A stretch of DNA of 33,450 nt from Methylotenera sp. (GCA_014378845.1 JACMNB010000049.1:1-33450), one strand, 5' to 3'; shown: positions 7,863 to 18,723, counted from the stretch's first letter. Notes: generated from the letters alone by a model not told the origin. Program-made: numbers and translations.

Positions 7863-8255
7863 TCACTTAGCGGCAACTTTAGTGCGCTTGGTAGTTTCAA
7901 CTTTTTGTTTGGTTGGCTTTACAATTGAAGTACTGGCTTTGATGGGCTTAGATTGACTATTTGCAACTTTTTTTGGTTTGGTATCATCTGTCAACGACGT
8001 TTTTAGCTCTGTTACTTGCTGATGCATGTTTGCTTGCGTATTTTCAACGCTTTGCTTGATTTCTTGCTGCAATTTTTGTAGCTCATCAAAGCGCATTTCG
8101 CGGTTGACTTCTTCTTTAATTTGCGCCAAATAACGTTGCATGCGGCCAGTAAACGCGCCAACTGTACGGGCGACTTTGGGCAGCTTTTCTGGCCCAATCA
8201 CCAGTAAAGCAATGACCGCAATCACCATCAATTCAGAAAAAGAAACATCAAACAT
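7863..8255 (-). CDS. tatB: Sec-independent protein translocase subunit TatB
   Basis: Membrane component that, with TatC, forms the signal-peptide receptor of the Tat pathway. It has the short N-terminal transmembrane helix (MFDVSFSELMVIAVIALLVI) followed by GPEKLPKVARTVG, the amphipathic-helix region typical of TatB. A long charged, Lys/Thr-rich tail completes the 130 residues. It starts 19 bp after tatA ends. Confidence 0.96.
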   Translation of the reverse strand: MFDVSFSELMVIAVIALLVIGPEKLPKVARTVGAFTGRMQRYLAQIKEEVNREMRFDELQKLQQEIKQSVENTQANMHQQVTELKTSLTDDTKPKKVANSQSKPIKASTSIVKPTKQKVETTKRTKVAAK

Positions 8256-8274
8256 AACGGTTTAAGACCTAATC

Positions 8275-8496
8275 TTATTGTTTTGTCTTTTTGGTAACTT
8301 CGCCTTCAATCGTGGCGCCCCTATTTTCAGGCATGGTTTCGGCGGTATCTTCCACCTTGCCATCATGCATGGCTTTTTTAAATTCATTCACAGCGCCGCC
8401 CACATCGCCGCCAATATTTTTAAGTTTTTTAGTGCCAAAAATCAACACCACAATCAATAGTACAATCAACCAATGCCATAAACTAAATGAACCCAT
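8275..8496 (-). CDS. tatA: Sec-independent protein translocase subunit TatA
   Basis: Pore-forming Tat subunit. The 73-residue protein has a transmembrane helix ([20 protein letters not shown]), the hinge motif [10 protein letters not shown] and an amphipathic helix containing FKKAM, all diagnostic of TatA. An ATTAGGAGA sequence provides a good ribosome-binding site. It lies 18 bp downstream of the HIT gene, so tatABC may be read through from the histidine operon. Confidence 0.96.
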   Translation of the reverse strand: MGSFSLWHWLIVLLIVVLIFGTKKLKNIGGDVGGAVNEFKKAMHDGKVEDTAETMPENRGATIEGEVTKKTKQ

Positions 8497-8514
8497 GATA
8501 TTCTCCTAATTAAC

Positions 8515-8865
8515 TCAATTAGCAACTGACAGTGCGCCGCCGCCAAACACATGCAGATGCAAATGCATCACTTCCTGCCCACCTTCTGGGCCTGTGTTAA
8601 TAAGTGTTTTAAACCCTATTAAACCTTGCTCTGTTGCAAGCTGTGGCGCTAACAACAGCGCCTTGCCGAGCATTGCTTGATGCGTCTCGTCGCAATCTTT
8701 GAGCGATTCTACATGCAGTTTTGGCACAATTAAAAAATGCACTTTTGCCATTGGTTTAATGTCATGAAACGCAACAAAATCCGCATCTTCGTAAATCTTT
8801 TTTGCGGGAATCGCGCCGCTAATAATCTTGCAAAAAATGCATGTATTTTCGTTGTGGGCGCTCAT
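8515..8865 (-). CDS. HIT-family nucleotide-binding protein (HinT type)
   Basis: Histidine-triad protein, a small purine nucleoside phosphoramidate hydrolase family. The C-terminal active-site motif [10 protein letters not shown] is intact and the N-terminal [19 protein letters not shown] is typical of HinT; the cysteine pair CIFC may bind zinc as in some relatives. At 116 residues it is full length. Its start overlaps the hisE stop by 4 bp, so it is translationally coupled to the his operon, a linkage common in Proteobacteria. Its physiological role here is unknown. Confidence 0.95.
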   Translation of the reverse strand: MSAHNENTCIFCKIISGAIPAKKIYEDADFVAFHDIKPMAKVHFLIVPKLHVESLKDCDETHQAMLGKALLLAPQLATEQGLIGFKTLINTGPEGGQEVMHLHLHVFGGGALSVAN

Positions 8866-9197
8866 TTGTTGCGACTTTCTGTTTCTACCCTATTTTCTTT
8901 TTCTACTAGGCCAGATAAACCTTCACGGCGCGCCAGTTCATCCAGTACGTCTTGCGGCTTTAATCCTGCCTTGGCTAGCATTATTAATGTGTGAAACCAT
9001 AAATCAGCGGTTTCATAAATAATCTCGTCTTTATTGCCGCCTTTGGCTGCAATTACTGTCTCTGTGGCTTCTTCGCCAATTTTTTTAAGTATGCTATCCA
9101 TACCTTTAGCGTACAGTTTTGCCACATAAGATGACGTAGGGTCAGCACTTTTACGCTGCTCTAATAGTTCTGCTAATCGGTTTAAAACATCATTCAT
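8862..9197 (-). CDS. hisE: Phosphoribosyl-ATP pyrophosphatase
   Basis: Second step of histidine synthesis: removes pyrophosphate from phosphoribosyl-ATP. The 111-residue all-helical protein contains [15 protein letters not shown] and the downstream [13 protein letters not shown], which carry the acidic metal-binding residues of the MazG-like fold. It is a separate gene rather than fused to hisI. Its stop overlaps the start of the HIT gene by 4 bp, and hisI lies 21 bp upstream. Confidence 0.96.
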   Translation of the reverse strand: MNDVLNRLAELLEQRKSADPTSSYVAKLYAKGMDSILKKIGEEATETVIAAKGGNKDEIIYETADLWFHTLIMLAKAGLKPQDVLDELARREGLSGLVEKENRVETESRNK

Positions 9198-9218
9198 GCT
9201 ATTTTTTAGGCTATCGGT

Positions 9219-9608
9219 TTATGCTGTCGGTTTATATATGTCTTCAGGATTTTTAATGATTGGCTGGTCAATCAGCCAGTTGCCGAGTTCCAACTTCTTA
9301 AAAAAGCAATTGTGCCTGCCCGTATGACAAGCAATGCCGCCAATTTGCTCAACCATTAACAAAATAACGTCTTCATCGCAATCGACGCGAATTTCATGAA
9401 CGCGTTGAATATGGCCAGATTCCTCACCCTTACGCCATAATCTGTTGCGGCTACGCGACCAATATACCGCTTGTTTACTGTCATCAGTCAACAGTAATGC
9501 TTCGCGGTTCATCCACGCAAACATCAGTACTTTGCCTGTACCAAACTCTTGTGCAATCACTGGCACTAAACCTTTTGCATCCCACTGTATTTCGTCCAAC
9601 CAATTCAT
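9219..9608 (-). CDS. hisI: Phosphoribosyl-AMP cyclohydrolase
   Basis: Third step of histidine synthesis: opens the adenine ring of phosphoribosyl-AMP. The 129-residue protein shows the zinc and magnesium ligands of the family in [11 protein letters not shown] and in the [10 protein letters not shown] motif, plus [11 protein letters not shown] and [14 protein letters not shown]. It lies 13 bp after hisF and 21 bp before hisE on the same strand. Confidence 0.97.
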   Translation of the reverse strand: MNWLDEIQWDAKGLVPVIAQEFGTGKVLMFAWMNREALLLTDDSKQAVYWSRSRNRLWRKGEESGHIQRVHEIRVDCDEDVILLMVEQIGGIACHTGRHNCFFKKLELGNWLIDQPIIKNPEDIYKPTA

Positions 9609-9621
9609 TTACTTAGCCAGT

Positions 9622-10386
9622 TCACAGCCTTACCTCTATACCGTTTTGTTGCATATATTGTTTAGCTTGCTGCACCGTGTATTCGCCATAATGAAAAATG
9701 CTGGCTGCCAGCACTGCATCTGCGCCGCCCAGTTTTACGCCATCCACCAAATGTTGCAAATTGCCTACGCCGCCAGAGGCGATTATTGGCACAGCCACCG
9801 CATCACTGATGGCACGATTTAATGGATTGTTAAAGCCAATCTTTGTGCCATCTCTATCCATACTGGTCACCAGTAGCTCGCCAGCGCCTAGGCTTACCAT
9901 ATATTGCGCCCATTTTACTGCGTCTAAACCCGTCGACTTGCGCCCGCCATGGGTAAACACTTCCCATTCATAGGGTTGATTATCTACCTTTTTGGCATCG
10001 ATGGCGACAACAATACATTGCGAGCCGTAGCGATCTGCCGCGTCTTTAACCATTTGTGGATTTAATACGGCAGTAGTGTTAATGCTGACTTTATCTGCGC
10101 CAGCGTTTAGCAAACGCCGCACATCTTCAACCTCGCGCACGCCGCCGCCAACAGTTAGCGGGATAAATACTTGGCTTGCGACTTCTTCAATAATATGCAA
10201 AATCAATCCGCGATTATCTGAGCTGGCGGTAATGTCTAAAAAAGTGAGTTCGTCTGCGCCTTGGTCGTCGTAGCGTTTGGCAATCTCCACTGGGTCGCCA
10301 GCGTCGCGCAACTCAAGAAAATTAATGCCTTTTACAACTCTACCATTTGTGACATCCAAACAAGGAATGATTCTTTTAGCTAGCAT
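9622..10386 (-). CDS. hisF: Imidazole glycerol phosphate synthase cyclase subunit
   Basis: Cyclase half of the HisF-HisH complex; makes imidazole glycerol phosphate and AICAR using ammonia from HisH. The 254-residue TIM barrel has the catalytic aspartates D11 (in IIPCLDV) and D130 (in VVAIDAKK), with phosphate-binding glycine loops at LTVGGGV and IIASGGVG. It lies 60 bp downstream of hisA; that gap includes a short direct repeat. Confidence 0.97.
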   Translation of the reverse strand: MLAKRIIPCLDVTNGRVVKGINFLELRDAGDPVEIAKRYDDQGADELTFLDITASSDNRGLILHIIEEVASQVFIPLTVGGGVREVEDVRRLLNAGADKVSINTTAVLNPQMVKDAADRYGSQCIVVAIDAKKVDNQPYEWEVFTHGGRKSTGLDAVKWAQYMVSLGAGELLVTSMDRDGTKIGFNNPLNRAISDAVAVPIIASGGVGNLQHLVDGVKLGGADAVLAASIFHYGEYTVQQAKQYMQQNGIEVRL

Positions 10387-10397
10387 ATAAGCACAAC

Positions 10398-10426
10398 TTG
10401 ATTCAACACAATTTGATTCAACACAA
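10398..10426 (-). repeat. 15-bp direct repeat, two copies, between hisA and hisF
   Basis: The 14-mer TTGATTCAACACAA (plus strand) occurs twice in tandem with a period of 15 bp, from 10398 and from 10413, within the hisA-hisF spacer just upstream of the hisF start. No coding or regulatory meaning is evident. Confidence 0.75.
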
Positions 10427-10446
10427 AGTTATTAAACAAAATGTTA

Positions 10447-11187
10447 TTAAAGACTAAGCGCATCGGCTAATTTTTGCGCGTCGGCAAAGTTAATCGTACC
10501 TTCGTAAATCGCGCGGCCAGTAATAGCGCCAATAATGCCTTCGTGAGCCACCTCGCACAATTTTTTGACATCATCCAAATTGGTCAGTCCGCCCGATGCA
10601 ATGACCGGAATCCTCAGCGCTTGCGCTAGTGCAACGGTTGCCTCAATATTCACGCCAGTTAACATGCCATCGCGGCCAATATCGGTGTAAACGATTGAAT
10701 TAACACCATAATCTTCGAATTTTTTGGCCAAATCAATCACATCGTGGCCTGTGAGTTTACTCCAGCCATCAATTGCTACCTTGCCGTCTTTCGCATCTAG
10801 CCCAACCATAATTTGGCCCGGGAAGGCATAGCAAGCCTCGTGCAAAAAGCCAGGCGTTTTAACGGCTGCCGTGCCAATAATCACGTAGTCGATTCCATCA
10901 TCTAAATAACGCTCGATGGTTTCTAAATCGCGAATACCGCCGCCTAATTGAATCGGAATTTCACCCTTTACAGCCGATACAATCGATTTAATGGCGGCTT
11001 CATTGACTGGCTTACCCGCAAACGCGCCGTTTAAATCCACTAAATGCAGACGTTTGCCGCCTTGGTCAACCCAATGTCGCGCCATTGCGCCCGGGTCTTC
11101 CGAGAAAACAGTTGCGCCTTCCATAACGCCTTGTTTTAGCCGCACGCAGTGGCCGTCTTTGAGATCAATTGCAGGAATAATAAGCAT
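10447..11187 (-). CDS. hisA: ProFAR isomerase, 1-(5-phosphoribosyl)-5-[(5-phosphoribosylamino)methylideneamino]imidazole-4-carboxamide isomerase
   Basis: Fourth step of histidine synthesis, an Amadori-type isomerisation. The 246-residue TIM barrel is homologous to HisF; catalytic aspartates are D8 (LIIPAID) and D131 (VGLDAKDG), with phosphate-binding loops IQLGGGIRD and VIASGGL. The start at 11187 is in line with the family although no strong Shine-Dalgarno sequence precedes it. It follows hisH by 86 bp. Confidence 0.97.
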   Translation of the reverse strand: MLIIPAIDLKDGHCVRLKQGVMEGATVFSEDPGAMARHWVDQGGKRLHLVDLNGAFAGKPVNEAAIKSIVSAVKGEIPIQLGGGIRDLETIERYLDDGIDYVIIGTAAVKTPGFLHEACYAFPGQIMVGLDAKDGKVAIDGWSKLTGHDVIDLAKKFEDYGVNSIVYTDIGRDGMLTGVNIEATVALAQALRIPVIASGGLTNLDDVKKLCEVAHEGIIGAITGRAIYEGTINFADAQKLADALSL

Positions 11188-11273
11188 GATTTTTATTAAA
11201 TGTTGTAGTAGTTGGTATTAAAAGAGAAGCGAAAAAGTTAAATAAGGTTGCCAGTTTATCAAGCCCTTGTCTG

Positions 11274-11930
11274 TTAAGGCTTCCAATTTACAAAGTTAGC
11301 CAACAATTGCAAGCCCGCCGCTGCACTTTTTTCAACATGAAATTGCGTGGCAAATATATTATCTCGCGCAACCGCGCTAGTAAATCGAACAGGATATTCC
11401 GTCTCACCCGCCGTAACAGCGTTATCTTGCGGCGCTGCATAATAGCTGTGCACATGATAAAACCGTGCTGCGTCTTTGATGCCTGCCCAAAGCGGGTGTG
11501 CTTGCTTTTGATTATTATTCGTTTGAAAAACTTGATTCCAGCCCATGTGCGGCACTTTTAATTTTTCACCTAAATCATCTGTTAACTTATCAGCAAAGCG
11601 TTTTACATTGCCTTTAAACAACCCTAAGCCAGCGGTATCGCCTTCTTCACTATGTTCAAACAGCAACTGCATGCCAATGCAAATACCCAAAAATGGCTTA
11701 TTTTTTGCTGCGTCTATCACGGCGTCGCGCAAGTGTCTCGCGTCAAGCTCGCGCATGCAGTCTGGCATGGCGCCTTGGCCTGGAAAAATCACGCGCTCGG
11801 CGGCGTGAATCACCGCCGCATCGCTCGTCACGACTACCGATTTTCCGTTCGCAACATGCAAGGCTGCCTTAGACACGGAGCGTAAATTGCCCATGCCGTA
11901 GTCAACAACCGCAATATCTACTTTTTGCAT
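11274..11930 (-). CDS. hisH: Imidazole glycerol phosphate synthase glutaminase subunit
   Basis: Glutamine amidotransferase partner of HisF. The class I glutaminase triad is visible as C84 in LGICIGMQ plus the His-x-Glu of FHVEKS near the C-terminus. The N-terminus IAVVDYGMGNLRSV is typical of HisH. Length 218 residues is normal. It lies 21 bp after hisB on the same strand. Confidence 0.97.
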   Translation of the reverse strand: MQKVDIAVVDYGMGNLRSVSKAALHVANGKSVVVTSDAAVIHAAERVIFPGQGAMPDCMRELDARHLRDAVIDAAKNKPFLGICIGMQLLFEHSEEGDTAGLGLFKGNVKRFADKLTDDLGEKLKVPHMGWNQVFQTNNNQKQAHPLWAGIKDAARFYHVHSYYAAPQDNAVTAGETEYPVRFTSAVARDNIFATQFHVEKSAAAGLQLLANFVNWKP

Positions 11931-11951
11931 TTAGATATTCAAAAAAAATGT

Positions 11952-12539
11952 TTATAGACTGCCTTTGGTTGACGGCATAATACCTGACATGCGCTCATCA
12001 AAAGTGGTTGCCATGCGCAGCGCGCGGCCAAACGCCTTAAATATAGTCTCGGCTTGGTGATGCGAATTATTGCCTTTTAGGTTATCGATATGCAAAGTAA
12101 TATTGGCATGATTCACAAAGCCTTGAAAGAATTCGTGAAACAAATCGACATCAAATTCGCCAATCGCCGCGCGCGTAAACTCGCAACTAAATTCTAACCC
12201 TGGACGGCCCGAGCAATCAAGCACGACGCGGCTAAGCGCCTCGTCTAGTGGCACGTAAGCATGACCATAACGGTTAATGCCTTTTTTATCGCCCAGCGCC
12301 TTGGTGAACGCTTGGCCAAGCGTAATGCCAATATCTTCTACCGTGTGATGCGCATCAATATGCAAATCACCTTTGGCCTGAACGGTAATATCCATCATGC
12401 CGTGACGTGCGACTTGATCGAGCATGTGGTCTAAAAATGGCAGGCCTGTGTTGAACTGCGAAACCCCAGTGCCGTCGATATTAATCGCGGCAGTGATTTG
12501 GGTTTCTAAGGTATTGCGAGTGATTTCTGCTTGGCGCAT
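11952..12539 (-). CDS. hisB: Imidazoleglycerol-phosphate dehydratase
   Basis: Dehydrates imidazole glycerol phosphate with a di-manganese site. The monofunctional 195-residue form shows the repeated metal-binding motifs [13 protein letters not shown] with DAHHTVED and, in the second half, [14 protein letters not shown] with NSHHQAE. There is no histidinol-phosphatase domain, so that activity must be encoded elsewhere. It is preceded by the hps terminator, so hisB-hisH-hisA-hisF probably needs a promoter in 12540-12677, but I could not identify a convincing one. Confidence 0.97.
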   Translation of the reverse strand: MRQAEITRNTLETQITAAINIDGTGVSQFNTGLPFLDHMLDQVARHGMMDITVQAKGDLHIDAHHTVEDIGITLGQAFTKALGDKKGINRYGHAYVPLDEALSRVVLDCSGRPGLEFSCEFTRAAIGEFDVDLFHEFFQGFVNHANITLHIDNLKGNNSHHQAETIFKAFGRALRMATTFDERMSGIMPSTKGSL

Positions 12540-12677
12540 AACATTAAGGTCTTGATAACGAATAATTTATCGCTATTTTAACTCAATCTTGCGGCTGAAC
12601 GTACTAAATTATTTGCCCAAAAATAAGACAGAATTTAATACAAATAAACAATCACAAAATTGTTAAAAACAAACAAT

Positions 12678-12707
12678 AAAAAAGCCGACCCAAAGGCCGG
12701 CTTTTTT
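12678..12707 (-). terminator. Rho-independent terminator downstream of hps
   Basis: An inverted repeat GCCGACC / GGCCGGC with a 4-base CAAA loop and one mismatch is flanked by A-run and T-run, giving a U-tract in either direction. It sits 17 bp beyond the hps stop codon and upstream of hisB. Confidence 0.85.
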
Positions 12708-12723
12708 ATTGCATTGCTAACAA

Positions 12724-13779
12724 TTATTTCGCAGTGCCTGTTGCATCTTTTGCTGCGCCAACTAAACCATCGGTTGTTGCTGGAACGGCTACTGCATCTT
12801 TAGCAGCGTCGGCTGCAGGTGCTGCCATTTCTTTTGCCTTATCCATTGCATTTGCTGCTGGGGCGGCTGTAGTATCAGTTGCTGGAGCAGCTGTGTCGGC
12901 AGCTGGAGCAGCTGTTGCATCTGCTGCTGGCGCAACCGTAGCGTCTGCGGCTGGTGCAGCAGTCGCATCAGCGGCTGGTGCTGCTGCATCTGCTGCTGGT
13001 GCAGTTTGCTCAACTGCTGTGCCATCTGTTACTGGCATTTCTTCCGCTTTTTTGCCGCCAGTCAAGAAGTACAAGCCTAACAACACTGCACCCGCAATTA
13101 ATGCCCAAGGTAAGTATTTGCCCATACCGCCGCCAGCACTTGCGGTGTTGCCACGTGCTAAACCAGTAATTTCGGCAGCTGAAGCGGCTGGATCTGCCGC
13201 ACCGTAAATGGCTGCGCCTGCCACCACAATATCTGCACCTGCATCAACTACTTGACGCACTGTTGCCGCTTTAACGCCGCCAGCTACTGATACCTTAGCA
13301 CCTGTATTTAAGCTAGTAACCAATGCCAAATCAGCAAATGGAGTTTGGCCAGCCGCCTGTTGATCTAAACCAGTATGCACGCCGATGATGTGTGCGCCAA
13401 GTTTAGCCACTTCTAATGTGCGTGCTTTTTTATCTGTTACGTTAATCAAATCTACTTGCGCCATTTTGCCGTATTTATTAGCAACATCAATTACGCCTTT
13501 AATAGTACCGATATCGGCAGTACCCAGAACTGTACAAATATCTGCACCCGCTTTGTAAAATGGTTCAGCTTCGTAAAAGCCAGCGTCCATCGTTTTCAAA
13601 TCAACCAAAATTTTGTTGTTTGGAAATTTTGCGCGCAATGTTTTAAGCAGTTCAATACCGTTGTGTTTAATGCAAGGTGTACCAATTTCTAAAATGTCCA
13701 CGTGCGGAGCAACTTTGGTTGCCAATGCTACTGTTGCGTCAAAATCCAATGAGTCTAAAGCCATTTGGGTTTGTGCCAT
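12724..13779 (-). CDS. hps: 3-hexulose-6-phosphate synthase with C-terminal membrane anchor and Ala/Pro repeat tail
   Basis: Residues 1-210 form a complete 3-hexulose-6-phosphate synthase, the RuMP-cycle enzyme that condenses formaldehyde with ribulose 5-phosphate. The orotidine-decarboxylase-superfamily motif D60-L-K62-T-M-D65 is present, as are IEIGTP-like ILEIGTP and GVHTG (H135). The usual protein ends near residue 210. Here a Gly-rich linker, a transmembrane helix (about 222-240, PWALIAGAVLLGLYFLTGG) and a tail with about seven APAADAT-like units (260-310) follow. A strong GGAGG site precedes the start. It has its own promoter and terminator although it lies between hisC and hisB. The partner isomerase (phi) is not in the window. 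Confidence 0.92.
   Translation of the reverse strand: MAQTQMALDSLDFDATVALATKVAPHVDILEIGTPCIKHNGIELLKTLRAKFPNNKILVDLKTMDAGFYEAEPFYKAGADICTVLGTADIGTIKGVIDVANKYGKMAQVDLINVTDKKARTLEVAKLGAHIIGVHTGLDQQAAGQTPFADLALVTSLNTGAKVSVAGGVKAATVRQVVDAGADIVVAGAAIYGAADPAASAAEITGLARGNTASAGGGMGKYLPWALIAGAVLLGLYFLTGGKKAEEMPVTDGTAVEQTAPAADAAAPAADATAAPAADATVAPAADATAAPAADTAAPATDTTAAPAANAMDKAKEMAAPAADAAKDAVAVPATTDGLVGAAKDATGTAK
12850..13002 (-). repeat. Degenerate 21-24 bp repeats coding for the APAAD(A)T tail
   Basis: About seven imperfect repeats of a 7-8 residue unit (APAADAA, APAADATA, APAADATV, APAADTA, APATDTTA and similar) code for residues 260-310 of the hps product. Codons vary little (GCT, GCA, CCA dominate), so the DNA is also repetitive and prone to copy-number change. 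Confidence 0.8.
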
Positions 13780-13895
13780 GATGATGCTTCCTCCGAATAA
13801 ATAATATTCAATTAAAAAATTTAATATTTTGTAGTTAATGTTTTAATATTAATTAAATTTTACAAAATACCATTTGCACTTTTGTACATTTCAGC

Positions 13896-13925
13896 ATAAT
13901 AACCGCAAAAAGGTTTTTTTTTCAA
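13896..13925 (-). promoter_or_regulatory. Candidate sigma-70 promoter of hps
   Basis: On the minus strand TTGAAA (13920-13925) and TATTAT (13896-13901) are separated by 18 bp. They lie upstream of an AT-rich leader of roughly 110 nt before the hps start. This supports independent transcription of hps from inside the his cluster. Confidence 0.45.
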
Positions 13926-13959
13926 CATTTTAGTTAAATCAAGCCAACAATCTTAATAA

Positions 13960-15024
13960 TCATCTATTTAAGATTGCATTTAGTGCGGCAATTAACAGTT
14001 TAGACTGCTCATCGGTACCAATCGTAATGCGCGAATAGCTCGCAATGCGCACTGGTTTTTTAAAGTGGCGAATAATAATATGGTTGGCGCGCAGTTTTTC
14101 TGTTAATTCTGCGCCATCGCGTGTTTTGTGCTTAGTAAATATAAAATTCGCGCCAGAAGGCAAGACTTCAAAGCCTAATGCCTGCAAATCCGTTATTAAA
14201 GCGCTACGCGTTGCCACTACTTTAGCTGTTGTTGCTTTAAAATAAGCTTCATCAGCAAACGATGCTATCGCGCCTGCCTCAGCAAAACGGTCAATTGGAT
14301 ATGAATTAAAGCTATCCTTGATGCGCACTAGCGCTTCAATTAAATCTGGGTGGCCGAGTGCGTATCCCACGCGTAAACCTGCTAGCGATCGCGATTTTGA
14401 TAGTGAATGCGTCACCAATAGATTGGGATATTGGGAAATCAATTTAACCGCAGATTCTGTGCCAAAATCTACATACGCTTCGTCAATTATCACGACTGAT
14501 TCGGTGTTAAATTCCAGTAAATTTTCAATCTCAACCAAGGCCAAAGGCACGCCAGTTGGCGCATTTGGGTTGGGGAAGATTATGCCGCCATTTGGTTTGT
14601 CGTAATCGTTTACGTTAATTTCAAACTGATTATTTAAAGCAATGGTTTCAAATTCAATGCCATAAAGCCCGCAATAAACAGGGTAAAAACTGTAAGAAAT
14701 ATCAGGAAACAGCAACGGCCTATCGTGCTTAAAAAAAGCCTGAAACGCATGTGCTAATACTTCATCTGAGCCGTTGCCGACAAATACTTGATTCGGCGTT
14801 AAATCGAAATACTCAGCTATTTTCGCTTTTAGTGTGTCCGAATTCGGGTCTGGATAAAGCCGTAATGTTTCAGCGGCTTCCGCCTGCAAAGCGCGTATTA
14901 CTTGGGGGCTAGGGCCATATGGGTTTTCGTTAGTATTGAGTTTAACCAAATCACTGAGTTTTGGCTGTTCACCTGGCACATAAGGCGTTAAGTTGTGAAC
15001 TACATCGCTCCAAAATTTACTCAT
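13960..15024 (-). CDS. hisC: Histidinol-phosphate aminotransferase
   Basis: PLP-dependent class I/II aminotransferase that converts imidazole acetol phosphate to histidinol phosphate. The 354-residue protein has the PLP lysine K210 in [16 protein letters not shown], the substrate loop [12 protein letters not shown] and the DEAYVDF motif. It follows hisD after 113 bp that contain a palindromic repeat, and it is separated from hisB by hps. Confidence 0.97.
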   Translation of the reverse strand: MSKFWSDVVHNLTPYVPGEQPKLSDLVKLNTNENPYGPSPQVIRALQAEAAETLRLYPDPNSDTLKAKIAEYFDLTPNQVFVGNGSDEVLAHAFQAFFKHDRPLLFPDISYSFYPVYCGLYGIEFETIALNNQFEINVNDYDKPNGGIIFPNPNAPTGVPLALVEIENLLEFNTESVVIIDEAYVDFGTESAVKLISQYPNLLVTHSLSKSRSLAGLRVGYALGHPDLIEALVRIKDSFNSYPIDRFAEAGAIASFADEAYFKATTAKVVATRSALITDLQALGFEVLPSGANFIFTKHKTRDGAELTEKLRANHIIIRHFKKPVRIASYSRITIGTDEQSKLLIAALNAILNR

Positions 15025-15043
15025 CTTCTATTTCTTTCTTTTT

Positions 15044-15131
15044 GCCACAGAGTTTACAGAGAAAAGCATTAATCGGGTATTAATTCAGAAGTTGGTTTGG
15101 TTTTTCTCTGTGGTTCTGTGTTCTCTATGGC
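15044..15131 (-). repeat. CACAGAG-type palindromic repeat between hisD and hisC
   Basis: Left arm at 15046-15065 (CACAGA, then ACAGAGAAAA) is an imperfect inverted copy of the right arm at 15101-15120 (TTTTTCTCTGTGG, then TTCTGTG). A further TTCTCTATGGC unit continues outward to about 15131 and mirrors the GCCACAG at the left edge. The whole spacer upstream of hisC is occupied by this element, which resembles CTCTGTGG-type intergenic repeats found in many proteobacterial genomes. Confidence 0.75.
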
Positions 15132-15137
15132 TGATGT

Positions 15138-16436
15138 TTAGTCTTTTAAACGATACTCTGCCGATTTTGCATGCGCCTGCAAACCTTCGCCATGCGCTAG
15201 CGTTGAGGCAATCTTGCCTAATTTTTGTGCACCTTCACTAGAAGCAAAAATTAAGCTGGAGCGTTTTTGAAAATCGTAAACGCCTAATGGCGAGCTAAAC
15301 CGGGCCGTGCGGCTGGTTGGCAAAACATGATTTGGCCCTGCGCAGTAGTCGCCAAGCGCTTCGCAGGTATCTCGACCCATAAAAATCGCACCTGCATGTT
15401 TAATTTTTTTGGACATCTCAAGCGGATTTTCAACTGAAAGCTCCAAATGTTCTGGACAAATATAATTGCTAATTTCAATCGCTTCTTCAAGCGATTTGGT
15501 CAAAATTAGCGCCCCACGATTAGTGATTGAAGTGCTGATAATGTCTTTACGCGGCATTGATTCGACCAGCTTAGCCATGCTGGCAGCCACTTTGTCTAAA
15601 AATGCGGCGTCATCACTCAGCAAAATCGCTTGCGCCAGTTCATCGTGTTCAGCTTGGCTAAACAAATCCATGGCAATCCAATCGGGGTCAGTTTTGCCAT
15701 CGCAAATCACTAAAATCTCACTTGGCCCAGCCACCATATCAATGCCCACCACGCCAAACACACGGCGTTTGGCGGCGGCCACATAGGCATTGCCTGGGCC
15801 TGTTACTTTATCGACTTGTGGAATGGTTTGCGTACCATACGCCAATGCGCCAACCGCTTGCGCGCCGCCGATGCAAAATATGCGATCTACACCTGAAATT
15901 GCGGCAGCTGCGAGCACTAGAGGATTGCGCTCACCATTCGGCGTTGGCACCACCATAATCAGCTCGCCCACACCCGCCACTTTGGCTGGAATCGCGTTCA
16001 TTAAAACACTAGACGGATATGCCGCTTTGCCACCTGGCACGTAGAGCCCAACGCGATCAAGTGGCGTGACTTGCTGGCCAAGTAAGGTGCCATCAGGCTC
16101 GGTATAACTCCAAGATTGCATGACTTGCTTTTCGTGATACGTTTTGACACGATCCGCCGCCGCCTGCAAAGCCGCGCGCTGATTAGATGGCAGGCTGTTT
16201 AATGCTCTATTTAATTCAGTTTTGCCAATTTCCAGCTCGGCCAAAGTTGTTGCATTGGTTTTGTCAAAACGATTGGTGTATTCCAACACCGCCGCATCGC
16301 CACGCGCTTTCACGTCTTTTAAAATACCCGCCACAATCACGTCAATAGAAACATCCTGTGCGGTTTCAAACGCCAGCAGCGTTTTTAAGTCGGCATCGAA
16401 TGATTGGTCTTGTGTGGATAAACGTCTAATTTTCAT
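15138..16436 (-). CDS. hisD: Histidinol dehydrogenase
   Basis: Last two steps of histidine synthesis: zinc- and NAD-dependent oxidation of histidinol to histidine. The 432-residue protein contains the family signature around [15 protein letters not shown] and the zinc/catalytic region [12 protein letters not shown], with [16 protein letters not shown] near the C-terminus. It starts 1 bp after hisG ends, so the two are translationally coupled. Confidence 0.97.
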   Translation of the reverse strand: MKIRRLSTQDQSFDADLKTLLAFETAQDVSIDVIVAGILKDVKARGDAAVLEYTNRFDKTNATTLAELEIGKTELNRALNSLPSNQRAALQAAADRVKTYHEKQVMQSWSYTEPDGTLLGQQVTPLDRVGLYVPGGKAAYPSSVLMNAIPAKVAGVGELIMVVPTPNGERNPLVLAAAAISGVDRIFCIGGAQAVGALAYGTQTIPQVDKVTGPGNAYVAAAKRRVFGVVGIDMVAGPSEILVICDGKTDPDWIAMDLFSQAEHDELAQAILLSDDAAFLDKVAASMAKLVESMPRKDIISTSITNRGALILTKSLEEAIEISNYICPEHLELSVENPLEMSKKIKHAGAIFMGRDTCEALGDYCAGPNHVLPTSRTARFSSPLGVYDFQKRSSLIFASSEGAQKLGKIASTLAHGEGLQAHAKSAEYRLKD

Positions 16437-16437
16437 G

Positions 16438-17109
16438 CTAAAAACCTATTGGATTGCGTTGGACTTTTTCTTGTTTAGCAACTGCGTTGCTAAATGCCTC
16501 AATAATCGGCTGTAATTGCGCGCGATTAAGCTTTAACGACGCTTGATTAACGACTAAGCGCGAGCTGATGTCGCCAACTTCTTCGACCGCTTTGAGATTA
16601 TTCGCACGCAAAGTGCCGCCCGTGCTGACCAAATCCACAATGACATCGGCCAGCCCAACCAGCGGGCCAAGCTCCATACTGCCGTATAGTTTAATCAGGT
16701 CTACATGCATACCTTTTGCAGCAAAGTGTTCGCGCGCGGTTTTCACATATTTGGTCACTACTTTTAGGCGCGCGCCTTGGCGAATGGACGCTTCATAATC
16801 AAAGTCATTTCGCACCGCCACCATCATTTTGCAGTTGGCGATTTGTAAATCAAGCGGCTGGTATAAGCCTTCGCCGCCGTGTTCATCCAGCACATCTTTG
16901 CCAGCAATGCCTAAATCGGCCGCGCCGTATTGCACATAAGTCGGAACATCCGTCGCACGCACGATGATGAGGCGCACGTCATCGCGATTGGTACCAATAA
17001 TCAATTTACGTGAAGATTCAGGGTCTTCCAGCGCACGAATACCCGCCGCTGCCAAAAGTGGCGTGGTTTCTTCGAATATTCTGCCTTTTGAGAGTGCGAT
17101 AGTAATCAT
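16438..17109 (-). CDS. hisG: ATP phosphoribosyltransferase, short form
   Basis: First step of histidine synthesis: joins ATP and PRPP. At 223 residues this is the short HisG form, which lacks the C-terminal regulatory domain and works with the HisZ subunit. The PRPP-binding region [13 protein letters not shown] is present, as is [13 protein letters not shown]. No hisZ is in the window, so it must lie elsewhere. It follows murA by 16 bp and begins the his series. Confidence 0.97.
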   Translation of the reverse strand: MITIALSKGRIFEETTPLLAAAGIRALEDPESSRKLIIGTNRDDVRLIIVRATDVPTYVQYGAADLGIAGKDVLDEHGGEGLYQPLDLQIANCKMMVAVRNDFDYEASIRQGARLKVVTKYVKTAREHFAAKGMHVDLIKLYGSMELGPLVGLADVIVDLVSTGGTLRANNLKAVEEVGDISSRLVVNQASLKLNRAQLQPIIEAFSNAVAKQEKVQRNPIGF

Positions 17110-17125
17110 ATTTAATTAATACTTT

Positions 17126-18723
<1,598 letters not shown>

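Noticed and set aside
12734-13207. 157-residue Ala/Ser/Val-rich ORF on the plus strand opposite the hps tail
   Set aside because: It is the antisense of the GC-biased APAADAT repeats; low-complexity composition and no ribosome-binding site. The hps frame explains the sequence.
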